DNA of 64,000 nucleotides from Isoetes taiwanensis (GCA_021234155.1 JAJEKV010000003.1:25456874-25520873), one strand, 5' to 3'; shown: positions 10,930-24,399, counted from the first letter of the stretch. Program-made: numbers and translations. The notes: a model not told the origin generated them from the sequence alone.

Positions 10930-12124
10930 ATGTCTAAGGCCTCTCGATCTGCTTTGCCAGCAACCAGCAAGCCTTTCGTGCCTCCACGGGTTGAAAAAAT
11001 GGCACCAAGAAGGACCCGAAAAATGACAGGACAGATCTCCATGGATGTGCAATTGGAGACTAATTCTGAGCCAATTCCCTCTTCAAGACAGTCAAAAGAA
11101 AAGAGATGCAAGCGTGTATTCAGCGAAATTTAGGCATCCTCCAATATTGTGAGTGAATCTTTAGAAACCGATTCTGCTTTGGCTATTGTTGTGCATGAGA
11201 AGGAAAATTCAAAAGTGATAGACACAAAGAATAGGAAGTCCCCTGTGCAATGGACAGATCACGGTGTCTCCACATTCCTCAATCTCCTAAACGAGATGAA
11301 ATTGGTAACTGGAGGCACCCTCAACCTCTCCAACACACATTGGAGGGAAATTATGATGAAATTGCAGCCCTTTGTTGGGGGTTTAGTGGAGCTGAGACAA
11401 CTAAAGAACAAATGGGATAAGCTGCAAGCTAAATTTAAAGATGAGAAGGAGGCTTGTAGCCATACAGGTTCTGAACCATCAAGTTGGCAGTGGTATGACA
11501 GAATGGAAGAAGTTAAATATGGTGTTACCTCTGATAATCCAATACCAGGTGCTGGTGATGATGGTGAATTTGGCAATGAAACTTTCGAGGCTGCAGACTT
11601 GCATACTAATTACTCAGAATCTTTCATGAATGACAGTTTTTTTGAAACTGTTGGAACAGATGCAGCATTTGAAGACCAATTTGCTGATCCACCCAATTCA
11701 AACAATGATGTGAACACGGAAATCCGGAAAGTCCAGGTGATGCCGAGAAATTCCAATCAATAGGACACCCACAGGAAACCGCATGCATTCTTCAAGTCCT
11801 AGATCAGCAGCATGTAATCAGCCTGGAGTTTGTGGAAAACCTACAAGTAGAAAGAAGTCCAGGTTGCAAATAGATGAGGACATTGCAATGGGAATATCAC
11901 AGATGGCAAGCACATTTGGGGACACTGAGGTGAAGAAATTAGATTTTTACGAAAAGAAGAAAGTGCAAGAAAAATTGAGTTGGTCGGGAATTGGAAACAA
12001 TAAGATCTCGCAAACAAAAACGAAAATTGCAGAGTCAATGGCTGCAATGACTCAAAGCATATGTGAAATGACAAAGGAGACCTTGCTCGAAATTGCCAAA
12101 CTTGCTGCCAAAAACAAGGAATAA
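10930..12124 (+). pseudogene. PIF/Harbinger Myb/SANT-like protein, interrupted
   Basis: Starts at ATG 10,930 with a basic, Arg/Lys-rich segment. An in-frame TAG lies at 11,131, and the same frame reopens to 11,763. The central part holds the trihelix/Myb-SANT-like pattern: WTDHGVSTFLNLLNEM, then HWREIMMKLQ, then ELRQLKNKWDKLQAKFK, and WQWYDRMEE. After TAG 11,761 a frame change leads to a C-terminal segment (11,783-12,124) with a Lys-rich helix and an alanine/lysine-rich end. PIF/Harbinger transposons typically encode such a DNA-binding partner that helps the transposase reach terminal repeats and the nucleus. It converges on the transposase at 13.07-14.43 kb. One stop plus one frameshift suggest recent decay; a spliced form avoiding them is possible but no clear intron is seen. 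Confidence 0.8.
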
Positions 12125-13068
12125 AGGTTCGTTTTCAGTTATTTGCTTTTTAGAATTTCTTTTTTGGAACTTTCAGAAAATCATCCAGTATTCTTAAATA
12201 TTAAAGAAGTTGTACAACCCTATTATTTTAGCATTAAATATTGCCTTCTAGTCACAGTCATCCGCATTAAATAGTAAGGAGACCATTGCAGTTTCTATTG
12301 GAATGGGCGTTAGTGTGGATCAGGATGTTTTGGAATGGGCAGCAAATTCAGCAAACAACCGGACAGGGCATATGGAGTGTGTCTATCTAAAGCTCCAAGA
12401 AATGTGGTGCCTCCATGAAATTCGTAGTCCAACCTTTCCATGTGATTTGTGCCCCCTTTCTATGCGAATCTGACTCTCTTTCACTTCTTTTTTTGTTATG
12501 CATTTTCTTTTTATAAAATGCCTTTGTTTCTGTTAAATGGCATGGCTGCCATTTTTTTTCTCATATGATTGCTCGGAAACTGACAGTTGAAAACAAATGC
12601 CAATGTGTATTCATGCAGATTTCCTGGTATCATTGGAAGGTGTGCAGACTTTTTTTTAGTATAGTGAAGTCATTTGACTCACTTAGAATGTTTCTGGCAG
12701 CTGAAATGCTCAAATATTTTGAACAGGGCTTTATATGCCCATGTAATATTTTTTTATGAATATAAACTTCTCTTATCAAACTTGTTTGTGTACAAATGAT
12801 TTTTCCTAGTCTTCTAAGTTCTCTAATTGTGAAGTCACAGGACTCAATAATTCTGTAACAGGTTGTTCAGTAATTCCAAATGGCTCTAACCGGAAACTTA
12901 GCTCCAAATGGCTCTAAATGAAATGTTTTGAGGCTCTAAATGGAAACTTAGCTCTAAACTCAATCACTTATTCATCATAATGTAAGAAATGCCTGACAAA
13001 TAAGTAAAGATAGCGAGATGGATAAGAATTGACTTTTGAATTTAATATTTATTGTCTACAAAAAAAAA
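12125..13068. other. Spacer between the two Harbinger ORFs
   Basis: No assigned gene. After a possible acceptor (TTGCAG, about 12,290) there is a coding-like stretch (VDQDVLEWAANSANNRTGH) of about 45 codons that could be a further exon or a relic; no family was recognised. The word GTGAAGTCATTTGACTCA at about 12,665 recurs at 16.69, 16.83 and (variant) 16.99 kb. Confidence 0.4.
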
Positions 13069-14426
13069 TCATAGGATCACATGTCCATCCAGATTTTCAA
13101 ATAACACGTGTCTCATTTGATCACCCTGTTTTTTTAATGACCTGTTCATGGCTTCTGTTTCATAGTAGTAAATTGGTGGAGGATCATCTTCAATTGGCAG
13201 CATGTCCCAGCCCTTGTCTTCCATTATACAGAAGTTCCAAAGAACACAACATGCGTGTATGATCTTGGAAGCTTTGGCAACATGCGGGCAAGTGTTTGTA
13301 ATTCTGAATTTTTCCTTCACAATGCCAAATCCATTCTCCACACACACTCTGCCCCTACAAATCCTTTTGTTGAACTTACCATAAGCACCCTGATTTTGAG
13401 GAAAAACTTTAAGGAGAAAGGGCCTGCTAGAATAGGCTGAATCACCTAATAGAAGAGGTGGAATATTTACCTGAACATCTTGATCAGTAGGCTGCCCCTT
13501 CTTCAATTTTCTGCCACAAAGAGTCACCATTGATTCTTGCAAAATTTGTTTGGAGGCAATTTTGTTATAGATGGAGCTCTTCTTGAACTGGTTGGAATCA
13601 TGGACTGAACCTGTTCTTGTTACACAAACATTTATAAAAAGTCTGCTATGTGTCACAATTCCTTGCATGAGACATGAATGCCTCTTTATGTCTCACTGTA
13701 ATAGTCTTCCCCATTGTCCTTCTTTTTGGGTTTCGTCTATAAAAAAATATGGGATCAAATCAACCGCACCATATATATTGGGCAACCCTGTTGCATCATG
13801 GAATTCCTTAATGCAATCAATTAATCTTGCACTGTAGGCATTACAACAAAACGTTTTGTACAAAGATTGTCTTGAAGCCAATACAAAGCGTGATTTTTCT
13901 TGGTATATTTTCGTATTGTTGCTTTCCCAACATAAAATCTCGAATCGACATGTAAGGGCATATCCCCATGTGCAAAAAATACGTAACCATAGCAAAGCGC
14001 TTTCCTTGGATCAACAGGGGGCCTTACTTTATTTCCGGGCCTGACAAGATAGGGCACAATTAAACCTACCAGTCTCTCAAATGTGGCTCTCTTCATCCTG
14101 TAAAATTGGTGCCACATATCATCTTTAAAGGAAGCTATACAATTCCATGCGTGGTTATCGATATTATCCCATTGTGTTCTCTGCCTTGGAGCAATCCAAA
14201 ATCTTCTTGGTGGTCTTCTAACCCTGCTGGAACCCGCAACCATTAACGCTGCAGATGTGCAAAAAAACATACCATTGTTGTCTTCTAAAACCTCATCATC
14301 TAACAGGGTCATTGGGTCTTCGAGCTCGTTGAGTTCCAATAACTGCAAACAGTATCTCTGTAATGCAAATCCGAGTGTCAAAGCCCGAAAAAGCATGGCA
14401 ATCATACCAAGAATGACCGGATCCAT
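13069..14426 (-). pseudogene. PIF/Harbinger DDE transposase, copy 1
   Basis: Minus-strand frames, in order: 14,426-13,821 (N-terminal helical region, RMKRATFERLVGLIVPYL, then HGDMPLHVDSRFYVGKAT); a shifted frame about 13,850-13,693 (KEFHDATGLPNIYGAVD, first Asp); and 13,668-13,069 (TGSVHDSNQF, LLLGDSAYSSRPF with second Asp, RGRVCVENGFGIVKEKFR with the Glu). Motif order and spacing fit the DDE_Tnp_4 transposases of PIF/Harbinger. At least two frame changes break it. The ATG at 14,426 (MDPVILGMIAMLFR) is shared with copy 2 at 18,548, supporting it as the start. The element transposes by cut-and-paste with its Myb-like partner; this copy is probably not functional. Confidence 0.88.
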
Positions 14427-14639
14427 GGCTTAGTGGCCGGAATCGAAAGAATGGGGAGGCAAAACTAGAAATGAATTATCCCACATAGCCCGCCGAACCA
14501 AGAAAAACAGGCTTGAATATCCCACAATTTGGCGCCCGAATTGAATGTTACGATCGAATTATCCCACATTTTCTCTCGTCGGCCGGAATTGATGCACGAT
14601 CGAAAATCCGGCAAACAGCAAAAATTCTGCCAATAACAG

Positions 14640-16855
<2,216 letters not shown>

Positions 16856-17195
16856 TTTTGAGCTAAGATATCGCTTTGCTTTTGAATAAAGGCGATCTAC
16901 AAAAAATGTATTACACTTTTTGAATAGAAAACCTGGTTTACCTTCTTATTCCTGTGTTGTTGAAATTTTATAGTATTTTATGTGTATCAATGTCAAGTCA
17001 TTTGACTCAGAAATGCATGTGACATGCTGTTCAGTTTTGATAATGACAGGTTTTCGAGCACAAAACTCATGCTACAAACACATTTAACTTTGTATCATTC
17101 TGTAACAATCCATTAACAATTCAGAATTAAAGAGATCAAATCAAATACAATTGATTATAAATTTCATTTTCTTGGTTACAAAATTCATTCATTCA
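16856..17195. other. Spacer before Harbinger copy 2 transposase
   Basis: AT-rich, no coding signal. It holds a further variant AAGTCATTTGACTCA at about 16,994. It corresponds to the region left of 13,069 in copy 1. Confidence 0.5.
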
Positions 17196-18548
17196 AAGGA
17201 TGACATGCCCATCCAGATTCTCAAATAGCACGTGCCTCATTTGATCACCCTGTTTTTTTAAGGACCTGTTCATGGCTTCTGTTTCATAGTAATATATTGG
17301 TGGAGGGTCTTCTTCAATTGGCAGCATATCCCAGCCCTTGTCTTCCATTATACAAAAGTTTCAAACAACACAACATGCATGTATGATATTGGAGGCTTTG
17401 CCAAATTGCACAAGCAAGTGTTTCAGAATTCTAAACTTTTCCTTGACAATACCAAATCCATTTTCTACACACACTCTGCCCCTACAGATCCTTTTGTTAA
17501 ACTTACCATATGCACCCTGATTTTGAGGAAAGACTTTAAGGAGAAAGGGGCTTTGGAATAATTTGAATCACCTAATAGTAATGGTAGAATAGTTACACGA
17601 ACTTCCCGGGGTCGTAGAGGCTGCCCCTTCTTGATTTTACGCCACTTTCTCGAGTCACCACAGATTCTCGTAAAATTTGTTTTGAGGCAATTTTCTTGTA
17701 AATGGAGCTCTTCTTGAACCGTTGGAATCATGGATTTAAACACATTCGATCACACAAACATTTATAAACAACCGCTATGTGTAACAATTCCTTGCACGAG
17801 ACATGAGTGCCTCTTATGTCCTTTGTAATAGTCTTCCCCATTGTCCTTTTTTTGTTTCCTCCATAAAAAATGTGGGAACCAATCAACGCACCATATATAT
17901 TGGGCAACCCAGTTGCATCATGGAATTCCTTAATACACTGGGTTAATCTTGCACCTGTAGGCATTGCAACAAAACGTTTGTACATCATTGTCTTGAAGCC
18001 AATACAAGCGTGACTTTCTTGGTATATTTACATCTTGTTTTGCTTTCCCAACATAAAATCTCTGTCCGACATGTAAGGGCATATCCCCGTGTGCAAGAAA
18101 ATACAGAACCATAGCAACTGCTTTCCTTGGATCAACAAGGGGCCTTACTTTATTCCCGGGCCTGACAAGATAAGGCACAATTAAACCTACCAATCTCTCA
18201 AATGTGGCTCTCTTCATCCAGTAAATTGGTGCCACATATCATCTTCAAAAGAAGCTATACAATTCCATGCGTGGTTATCGATATTATCCCATTGTGTTCT
18301 TTTGCGTTGGAGCAATCCAAAATCTTCTTGGTGGTCTTCTAACCTGCTTTGAAACCAATAACCATTAAAGCTGCAGATCTTAAAAAAAACATACCATTGT
18401 TATCCTCTAAAACCTCATCATCGAGCGGGGTCATTGGGTCTTCGAGCTCGTTGAGTTCCAATAGCCGCAAAAGATATCTGTAATGCAAACCGGAAAGTGT
18501 CAAAGGGCGAAAAAGCATGGCAATCATACCAAGAATGACCGGATCCAT
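17196..18548 (-). pseudogene. PIF/Harbinger DDE transposase, copy 2 (heavily decayed)
   Basis: Closely similar to 13,069-14,426 along its whole length, including the start (MDPVILGMIAMLFR, 18,548), KRATFERLVGLIVPYLVRPG, KEFHDATGLPNIYGA and LLLGDSNYS. At least four frame changes split it into pieces at 18,548-18,339, 18,235-17,930, 17,988-17,728 and 17,743-17,465, with the tail reading on to about 17,196. The first catalytic Asp region is disrupted by a small deletion (GA followed by LIGSHI), and GDSAY has become GDSNY. No Myb-like ORF accompanies this copy. Confidence 0.87.
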
Positions 18549-18764
18549 GGTTTAGTGGCCGGAATCGAAAAGAATGGGGAGGCAAAGCTAGAAATGAATT
18601 ATCCCACATAGCCGTAGAACCAAGAAAAACAGGCTTTGAATATCCCACAATTTAACGCCCGAATTGAACGTTACGATCGAATTATCCCACATTTTTCTCG
18701 TTGGCGAAATGGATGCACGATCGAAAATCCAAAGAAACAACAAAAAGTATTCCAATAATAATGA

Positions 18765-19013
<249 letters not shown>

Positions 19014-19083
19014 AAGCACCTTTGTGTTCTTCAAAGGCGCTTCCTCTTGTAGCTGAGAGCCTGCAATGAATGTTTGTTTTGAC

Positions 19084-19119
19084 AGGCCGAAGGTGTTCTA
19101 TATATAACATCTTCGGCCT
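19084..19119. repeat. Hairpin with AGGCCGAAG arms
   Basis: Arms of about 14 bp (AGGCCGAAGGTGTT and, on the opposite strand, AGGCCGAAGATGTT) flank TCTATATA. It contains a TATATA core. Function unknown. Confidence 0.65.
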
Positions 19120-19136
19120 TGCCCTCCTAGTAAAAT

Positions 19137-19154
19137 GATTCGCTCAAGCGAATC
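19137..19154. repeat. Palindrome GATTCGCTCAAGCGAATC
   Basis: An 18-bp inverted repeat, perfect except at its central dinucleotide. It is the first of a series of related palindromes in this region. Confidence 0.8.
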
Positions 19155-19253
19155 GTTCTACTTACGTGAACGATTGGCTTTGTCCCCCTACTTCCCTCTT
19201 TTGGCTTCCCTTGGGCCCCCTCAGATTCCAACGCATATCCCGTGTAGAACAAA

Positions 19254-19470
19254 TTAGGTACAAGAAAATTGAAAAAAGCGAGACATGGGGGCTCCCGTTG
19301 AGGACAAATTAGGAACAAGAAAATTGAAAAAAGCGAGACATGGGGGGCAGAACCCAACGCATATCCCGTGTTGGACAAACTAGGTACAAGAAAATTGAAA
19401 AAAGCGAGACATGAGGGCAGGAACCTTAGGTACAAGAAAATTGAAAAAAGCGAGACATGGGGGCAGGAAC
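19254..19470. repeat. Tandem repeat, four units
   Basis: The word AGGTACAAGAAAATTGAAAA (followed by AAGCGAGACATG) occurs four times, starting near 19,256, 19,313, 19,382 and 19,427. Most units carry CCCAACGCATATCCCGTG or part of it between them. Spacing is irregular, about 45-70 bp. Confidence 0.85.
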
Positions 19471-19560
19471 CCAACGCATGTAATATTGTTGGGGATTCCC
19501 TGAGCTTAACCCCCCCCCACATGTCAAAAAAAAAAAAAAATACATGCATTAATTATATTG

Positions 19561-19898
19561 GGGGGATTCCTTGAGCGAATCCCCTCCCCTGGCCAAAAAA
19601 AAAAAAAAACACATGTGGAAAAAAGTACATCATTAATTATATTGGGGGGATTCCCTTGGCGAATCCCCATGTGAAACAAAAGTACATGCATTAATGCTGG
19701 GGGAGGGGGATTCGCTCAAGGGAGTCCCCCCAAGATTTTTTAAGCACGTCAAATCCAGCGGGATTTCTTCACACGTTTTATTTTAACTATGGGTTGGGGA
19801 TTCGCTTAAGCGAATCCCCCTTTGGGGGCGGATGTGGACGCCACGTCACGAGAGGATTCGCCTGAGCGAATCCCCATGATTCGCTCAAGCGAATCCCC
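19561..19898. repeat. Cluster of GGGGATTCGCTYRAGCGAATCC palindromes
   Basis: Six related palindromes at 19,561-19,585, 19,644-19,668, 19,705-19,730, 19,797-19,820, 19,854-19,875 and 19,878-19,898. The last three are nearly perfect; the others have one changed arm. The GTGGACGCCACGTCAC word between the fourth and fifth is also found, rearranged, beside the palindromes at 42.46 kb. A TATA-like CATAAATAG follows at about 19,967. Confidence 0.8.
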
Positions 19899-20059
19899 TT
19901 GGCTCCTCTAGTCAATTTAGGGAGCCAATAAAGTGGGCGGTCTAAAACCCTAAACCCCACTCTTCCATAAATAGTTCTATCCCGAAGCTAGTTTCCATTG
20001 TCCAGGTTATGTATTGGTTTCTCTTTCCCATTCTTGCAATAGGTCTTGAGTGAACAGCT

Positions 20060-20533
20060 ATGGAAGCTATGCTCCGACGCCTGAACCAAATCCAGGGGGA
20101 GCTTAGGATTCACGAGTAGCAAAATATAGAACCAGTTTTTACTAGTAAGGCCATGCTTTGTGCAACTTCTGTAGATTCTTTCTTTTCTAAATTGGTGTGG
20201 GGTTTCTATCTTGGCGTAGGAGCCGTCGAGAAGATGCTCGAGAAGGGAATCACTCGGATGCCCCCTCCTCCAAACAAGGAAGAGAACTACGAGACGAGGC
20301 TCCAACAGATGAAGGTGTTGAAGAAGTACTTGATTGGTGAGAAGGCAATGAGGGCACTGCTGGAGGCCGATGAGTTGCCTCGAAGGATGAGAGTACGTCT
20401 CGAGGAGATGGCAAAAGTTTGGAAGCACCATAGAAAAGGCACTGTAATACTGGAGTCATCTATATTATGGCTGGACTTACTCGACATGGAGCTGTGGTTC
20501 AAGGGTGACGGCGAGGTTGACTTCACGGTATAA
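20060..20533 (+). CDS. Unrecognised ORF, possibly interrupted
   Basis: From ATG 20,060 a frame reads MEAMLRRLNQIQGELRIHE, meets a TAG near 20,117 and reopens in the same frame. The longest clean part starts at ATG 20,153 and runs 126 codons to TAA 20,533. The protein is helical and charged (EKMLEKGITRMPPPPNKEEN, LKKYLIGEKAMRALLEADEL, RRMRVRLEEMAKVWKHHRK). No family is recognised. It lies just downstream of the palindrome cluster and a TATA-like box, so it could be the first ORF (gag-like) of a retroelement whose LTR holds the palindromes. That is an inference from position only. Confidence 0.35.
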
Positions 20534-20734
20534 ACTGTGAATCAAGCTCGAGAGGAATACAGAGAGTTGTTCGGGTGAAGTTCACAAGTACTCTTAGTTT
20601 GTTCATAGTCCTGTGGTTACGATTGACACTTGGTTTATTCATAGTCTAATGGTTAAGATTTACACTTGGTTTCTTCATCCAGTCTTCATGGTTATCACGT
20701 AACAGACAAATATAAGAACATATATAAATCAAAT

Positions 20735-21025
20735 ATTATATACGTATATGTCTCATATGTCACAAGTCATATATATATCATTTGACATATGTCTCATAAG
20801 TAAGATATATATCCTATAGCATATACTATGACATATGTCACGTGGTATTGGTAATGTCATATGGCATATGCCTCATAAGTCATAAGTCAGATATATGCCA
20901 TATGGTATACGTCATGTGTCCTAAGTCAAATATATATCATATAGCACATACAATGAGATATATGGCACATATCTCATATTCTAAAAGTCATATCAATGTC
21001 ATATGGTATATAGAATGTCCAAGTG
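20735..21025. repeat. Dispersed ATATG-rich repeat, copy 1
   Basis: About 290 bp made of degenerate CATATGTC/TCATAAGTCA words. A homologous copy in the same orientation lies at 45,055-45,355, sharing for example ACATATGTCTCATAAGTAA and ATATGGCACATATCTCATAT. Both end with AATGTCCAAG. Confidence 0.85.
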
Positions 21026-22020
21026 TAAGCCTTATGCAATTAAATTGAAAAAATCCCACTTCCTATTTCTAAATTTTGCGTATGTATTTTGATATTATTT
21101 GTCTTTAGTTTGCACAACATTGAAGAAAAAGAAGTCATTACTTCAATTGCAATTGCAATATATAATGTTTTACCTGCACATTAAACTAGATCAAGAAAGG
21201 CATATCTATATTGACATATACTTCTTTTCATAAACACATTTTGTAAAGACATTGCTTTTTAGACATATATTTATATTCATAGACTGGAGTTCGTAAAGAC
21301 ATTAAAATCCATTTACACATTTCACTTTCATCTCATCACAACATGAATTGTACATCATTATCATTATAAAGTTTTAATACACTAATCTTGCACATATATT
21401 TATAGACGTGAGTTCGTAAGACACTAAGATCTATAAAACATCAAGTATTATTCAAATGCACTTCATTCCTTTAACTGTAAGCACTTATAAGCATTCCTAA
21501 GTAGTAGCACTTTGCTGATAAGCATTCCTATCAACTATTTGACTCACACAAGTTTTATATGACCCTTTTTTTTTTTTACAACAGGAATACGGATTTAACC
21601 AGAAGAAATGCACAGATTCAACCAGAAGTAAACGGATCCACAGACTATCAACCAACGAATTCAACCCAAAGTAAATGAATAAACTAAAAAGGGAACCCTA
21701 AAGCCCTTCCTTCGCTTCTTACCCTTGCAGCTAAAATCCGACCATCCCCTTGCACCCTAAAATCCTTCCTAAAATCATTTCTTACCTATTGCTCCTCGGA
21801 TTAGAATAGCTTCGCTGGAGATTAAAGGAGCTCCGTTGTATTTGTTGGGTTTTATATTCTCTCTCGTGGACTTATTGTGAGTTGCACTAAAGTCGAAGAC
21901 TTATTGCACTAAAGTCGAAGACTTGTTGAACAAAGTCAAGTAAAGGAGCATCTACGTTTAACTAAGTGATCTATACCCAAATGGATCCACAAGATACTGA
22001 GTGTTGTTGATATAAAGACA
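21026..22020. other. AT-rich spacer, no gene seen
   Basis: Only small repeats: a roughly 22-bp unit ACTAAAGTCGAAGACTTATT is duplicated at 21,891-21,935, and AACCAGAAG words recur around 21,600. Confidence 0.5.
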
Positions 22021-22066
22021 TGATTGTTATGGTACAAGCACGGGGAAAGAGCTATAAAAATCTGGC

Positions 22067-22112
22067 AATGGGAAAGCTATATGAATATTCCAATGTAGCC
22101 CAGAGATATAAG
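22067..22112. repeat. Dispersed motif, copy 1 (AAAGCTAT...ATATAAGGGCA)
   Basis: The block AAAGCTATRTRAATATTCCAA followed by GCCCAG.RATATAAGGGCA occurs here, at 25,871-25,915 and at 41,740-41,786, all in plus orientation. Homology with the 41.7-kb copy extends about 45 bp further left. Confidence 0.7.
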
Positions 22113-22591
22113 GGCAAGGGAGAGTCATGACACACCGCACTTTTATTAAAAGAAGTAGTGACTATTTTTAGAAGGGACCATGGAATGAAAAAGGTATAAC
22201 AAGTTAACAACAATTATAAAAGGAGGCGACCAGATGAGTAGCGGACACTCTTCTGATAGAAGAGCGACCAGGTTTGTGATGATACAAGAGCTAGTGATTA
22301 TCTTCCACGACAACTATGATAGAGACCAGAGAATTCTATTCCAAGGAGCATGGCAACCAATTGCCAGAATTTAAATCAGCTTGTAATTATTGATGCATAA
22401 TCTCTACCTATTCCTAAAGCCAATGTAATTTTCCATTTGATCTGAGACTGCAGTTTAGTAGTGGTGATCACAGCCACTAAGCTAATGTTCCACCTAAGCC
22501 AGTGTTCATAGCTTTGCCAGTGTAGCCTTTCAGAGGTGGATCTGGTTGGGCAGTAAAGTACTGTGCCATAACAAATTGCCTAAACGAAATT

Positions 22592-22744
22592 CTAGTTTAA
22601 TCAAGGTCCTATTGTTTGTCTGTGTATTCAATGACTAAGATGATCAAAGAGCCCAAATTCCTTGAATCCTAGTTCAATCAAGTTCTATTGTTTGTCTGTG
22701 TATTCGATGACTAAGATGTACAAAGAGCCCAAATTCCTTGAATC
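22592..22744. repeat. Tandem duplication, 77/76 bp
   Basis: Two head-to-tail units, each beginning CTAGTTYAATCAAG and ending CCCAAATTCCTTGAATC, with a few substitutions and one deleted base. Confidence 0.9.
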
Positions 22745-22756
22745 GTATCAATGACC

Positions 22757-23757
22757 CACGGACTCAAGTCCGTGAAAATAAGCTAACTATATCTGTGAAG
22801 AAATCATAAAGCAAAGATGGCGTGGAAATAAAAATCACTCATAACGCAAAAGACGACCTAGTCAATACTCGAGCTTATGAACCATATACTTAGAAATCCA
22901 ATGTAGAAAGACCAAAGTCTAAAACGGAACTGAGGTCCGTGAATATACGAAGCCAAGCCATGGTGAAGAAAGGAAAGGTAAAGATGTTCAATGCTTAAAT
23001 CAAGGTTAAATTACGGACTCAAGTCCGTGAAAAATTTGAAGCTAAATAAGCTAAATATGAAAACAATGTTGTTAAGTACGTCAAAATTCGCACCTTTAAA
23101 AAACGTTTTTTAAGATTTTTTGAAAACGTATTTCATATAAAATATGTTAAAAATCTTTAAAATCTTTAAAAATCCTTAAAAATCTTTAAAAATCCTTAAA
23201 AATATTTAAAAATCCTTAGACTGTGATTTTGTTTATTTAAATATGTATGATATTCTTGAACTTATTTATCCTTGTATATGAAATTTTTATATTTCTTAAT
23301 CTCTATAATAATGTTTTTCTGAAGTTTCTTAAGAGTTGCATGGCAAAACAACTATGATATCTTTGTATTTGAACTTAATAGTTTCTAGTAGCCGCATAAA
23401 TTTCTGATTTACTTGTTGGCATGCTACATCTTGTAACTTGTAATGAAAATGTGCATTTTAACCATAGCAAATATATTCAATAAAGCAGTGCAAAGAATGT
23501 GCAAATTTGTTTTTTTTTTTGTTTTTTTTTTGGCCATACCAAATCATAAAAATCCTTTAAAAAACGTGAGGATTTTTATAAAGGTACTTTAAAAAATAGA
23601 AAACGGGTTTTTTAACAACATTGTATGAAAATATGGGGAAAAATAAAGAGGGGGCCAAATCATAAACTCCGCCTACGAAGCCAAGCCATGGTGAAGATAG
23701 GAAAGGTAAAAGATGTTCAATGCTTAGAGCACGGTTACATTACGGACTCAAGTCCGT
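22757..23757. repeat. Recurring palindrome ACGGACTCAAGTCCGT
   Basis: A 16-bp near-palindrome is found at 22,758-22,773, 23,013-23,028 and 23,742-23,757. A degenerate version lies at about 22,924, and further variants at 25,786-25,800 and about 25,827. Confidence 0.75.
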
Positions 23758-23890
23758 GAAAAATATGAAGCTAAATAAAAATATGAAGCTAAATATTCCG
23801 TGAAAAATATGAAGCTAAATAAAAATATGAAGCTAAATATGAAAATATGGGGAAAAATAAAGAGGGGACTAAAGCATAAACTCAGTTTTA
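22955..23890. repeat. Tandem duplication, one copy holding a MITE
   Basis: Copy 1 runs from the GAAGCCAAGCCATGGTGAAG word at about 22,955 to 23,668. Copy 2 starts at the same word at about 23,676 and runs to 23,884. Both share the ACGGACTCAAGTCCGT palindrome and the ATATGGGGAAAAATAAAGAG end. Copy 1 is interrupted by the 560-bp element 23,064-23,623; copy 2 has the uninterrupted site. Copy 2 contains extra small repeats of ATATGAAGCTAAATA. Confidence 0.85.
23064..23623. mobile_element. hAT-like MITE, 560 bp, with 8-bp target duplication
   Basis: Perfect 12-bp terminal inverted repeats CAATGTTGTTAA/TTAACAACATTG. Flanks TATGAAAA at 23,056-23,063 and 23,624-23,631. An 8-bp duplication and a CA-starting terminus fit the hAT superfamily. 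The interior is AT-rich, with AAAATCTTT/AAAATCCTT repeats and no transposase. The unoccupied site is visible in the neighbouring tandem copy at about 23,833, which confirms the boundaries. Confidence 0.88.
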
Positions 23891-24022
23891 ATGAACTATG
23901 GGAATAACGAAACATACAAGGAGGCATTAATCTTTTTAATTTAACAAGAAAGCATAGCATGCAAGGAGGCATTAATTTTTTAAGTTTAACAAGAAACTAG
24001 GTATAACGTTAAATAAGTATAA

Positions 24023-24399
24023 CAAAATGGAAAGTGGGTCGCCCAAATTATTTTGGTGACGCCACGTGCTTCGCCAATATTACGGAATGGAAATAGGGCG
24101 GACGATTCCGCTCAGCCGGTAGCTAACAAGTAGCTCAGACGGTCGTTTGTTTCGGGTTTGCTTCGAGATGCTTCACCGGCAAGGCTCCTGCAAAGCTTCC
24201 TGCAAATCTTCGGTTCTTCATTTACAAGGCTTTGACTTCATCTCTTCAAGGCTTCGGCTCCTCCATCTGCAAGGCCCGACTTCTTCATCAGCTGCTGCCA
24301 CATACAGATCTTCATATAAATCTATATTCAGATTTTCATACACAGATTTACTGTGGCAAATCCGACGAGTTTTGACGGCTCCCCACTTCTCCATTTTGT
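24023..24399. mobile_element. TIR element, family X copy 1
   Basis: Left end ACAAAATGGAAAGTGGG; right end, on the opposite strand, ACAAAATGGAGAAGTGGGG. The interior is rich in CTTC/TGCAAGGCTTC words and has no transposase. A second copy with matching termini is at 35,049-35,503. Both are followed by a GGGGAAGGG...GCCCCTGCTTCCC stretch, so the true right end may lie further out. The superfamily is not determined. Confidence 0.65.

Noticed and set aside
19254-19470. Possible CRISPR-like repeat-spacer pattern
   Set aside because: Four irregular units with related spacers in a eukaryotic nuclear context; ordinary degenerate tandem repeat.
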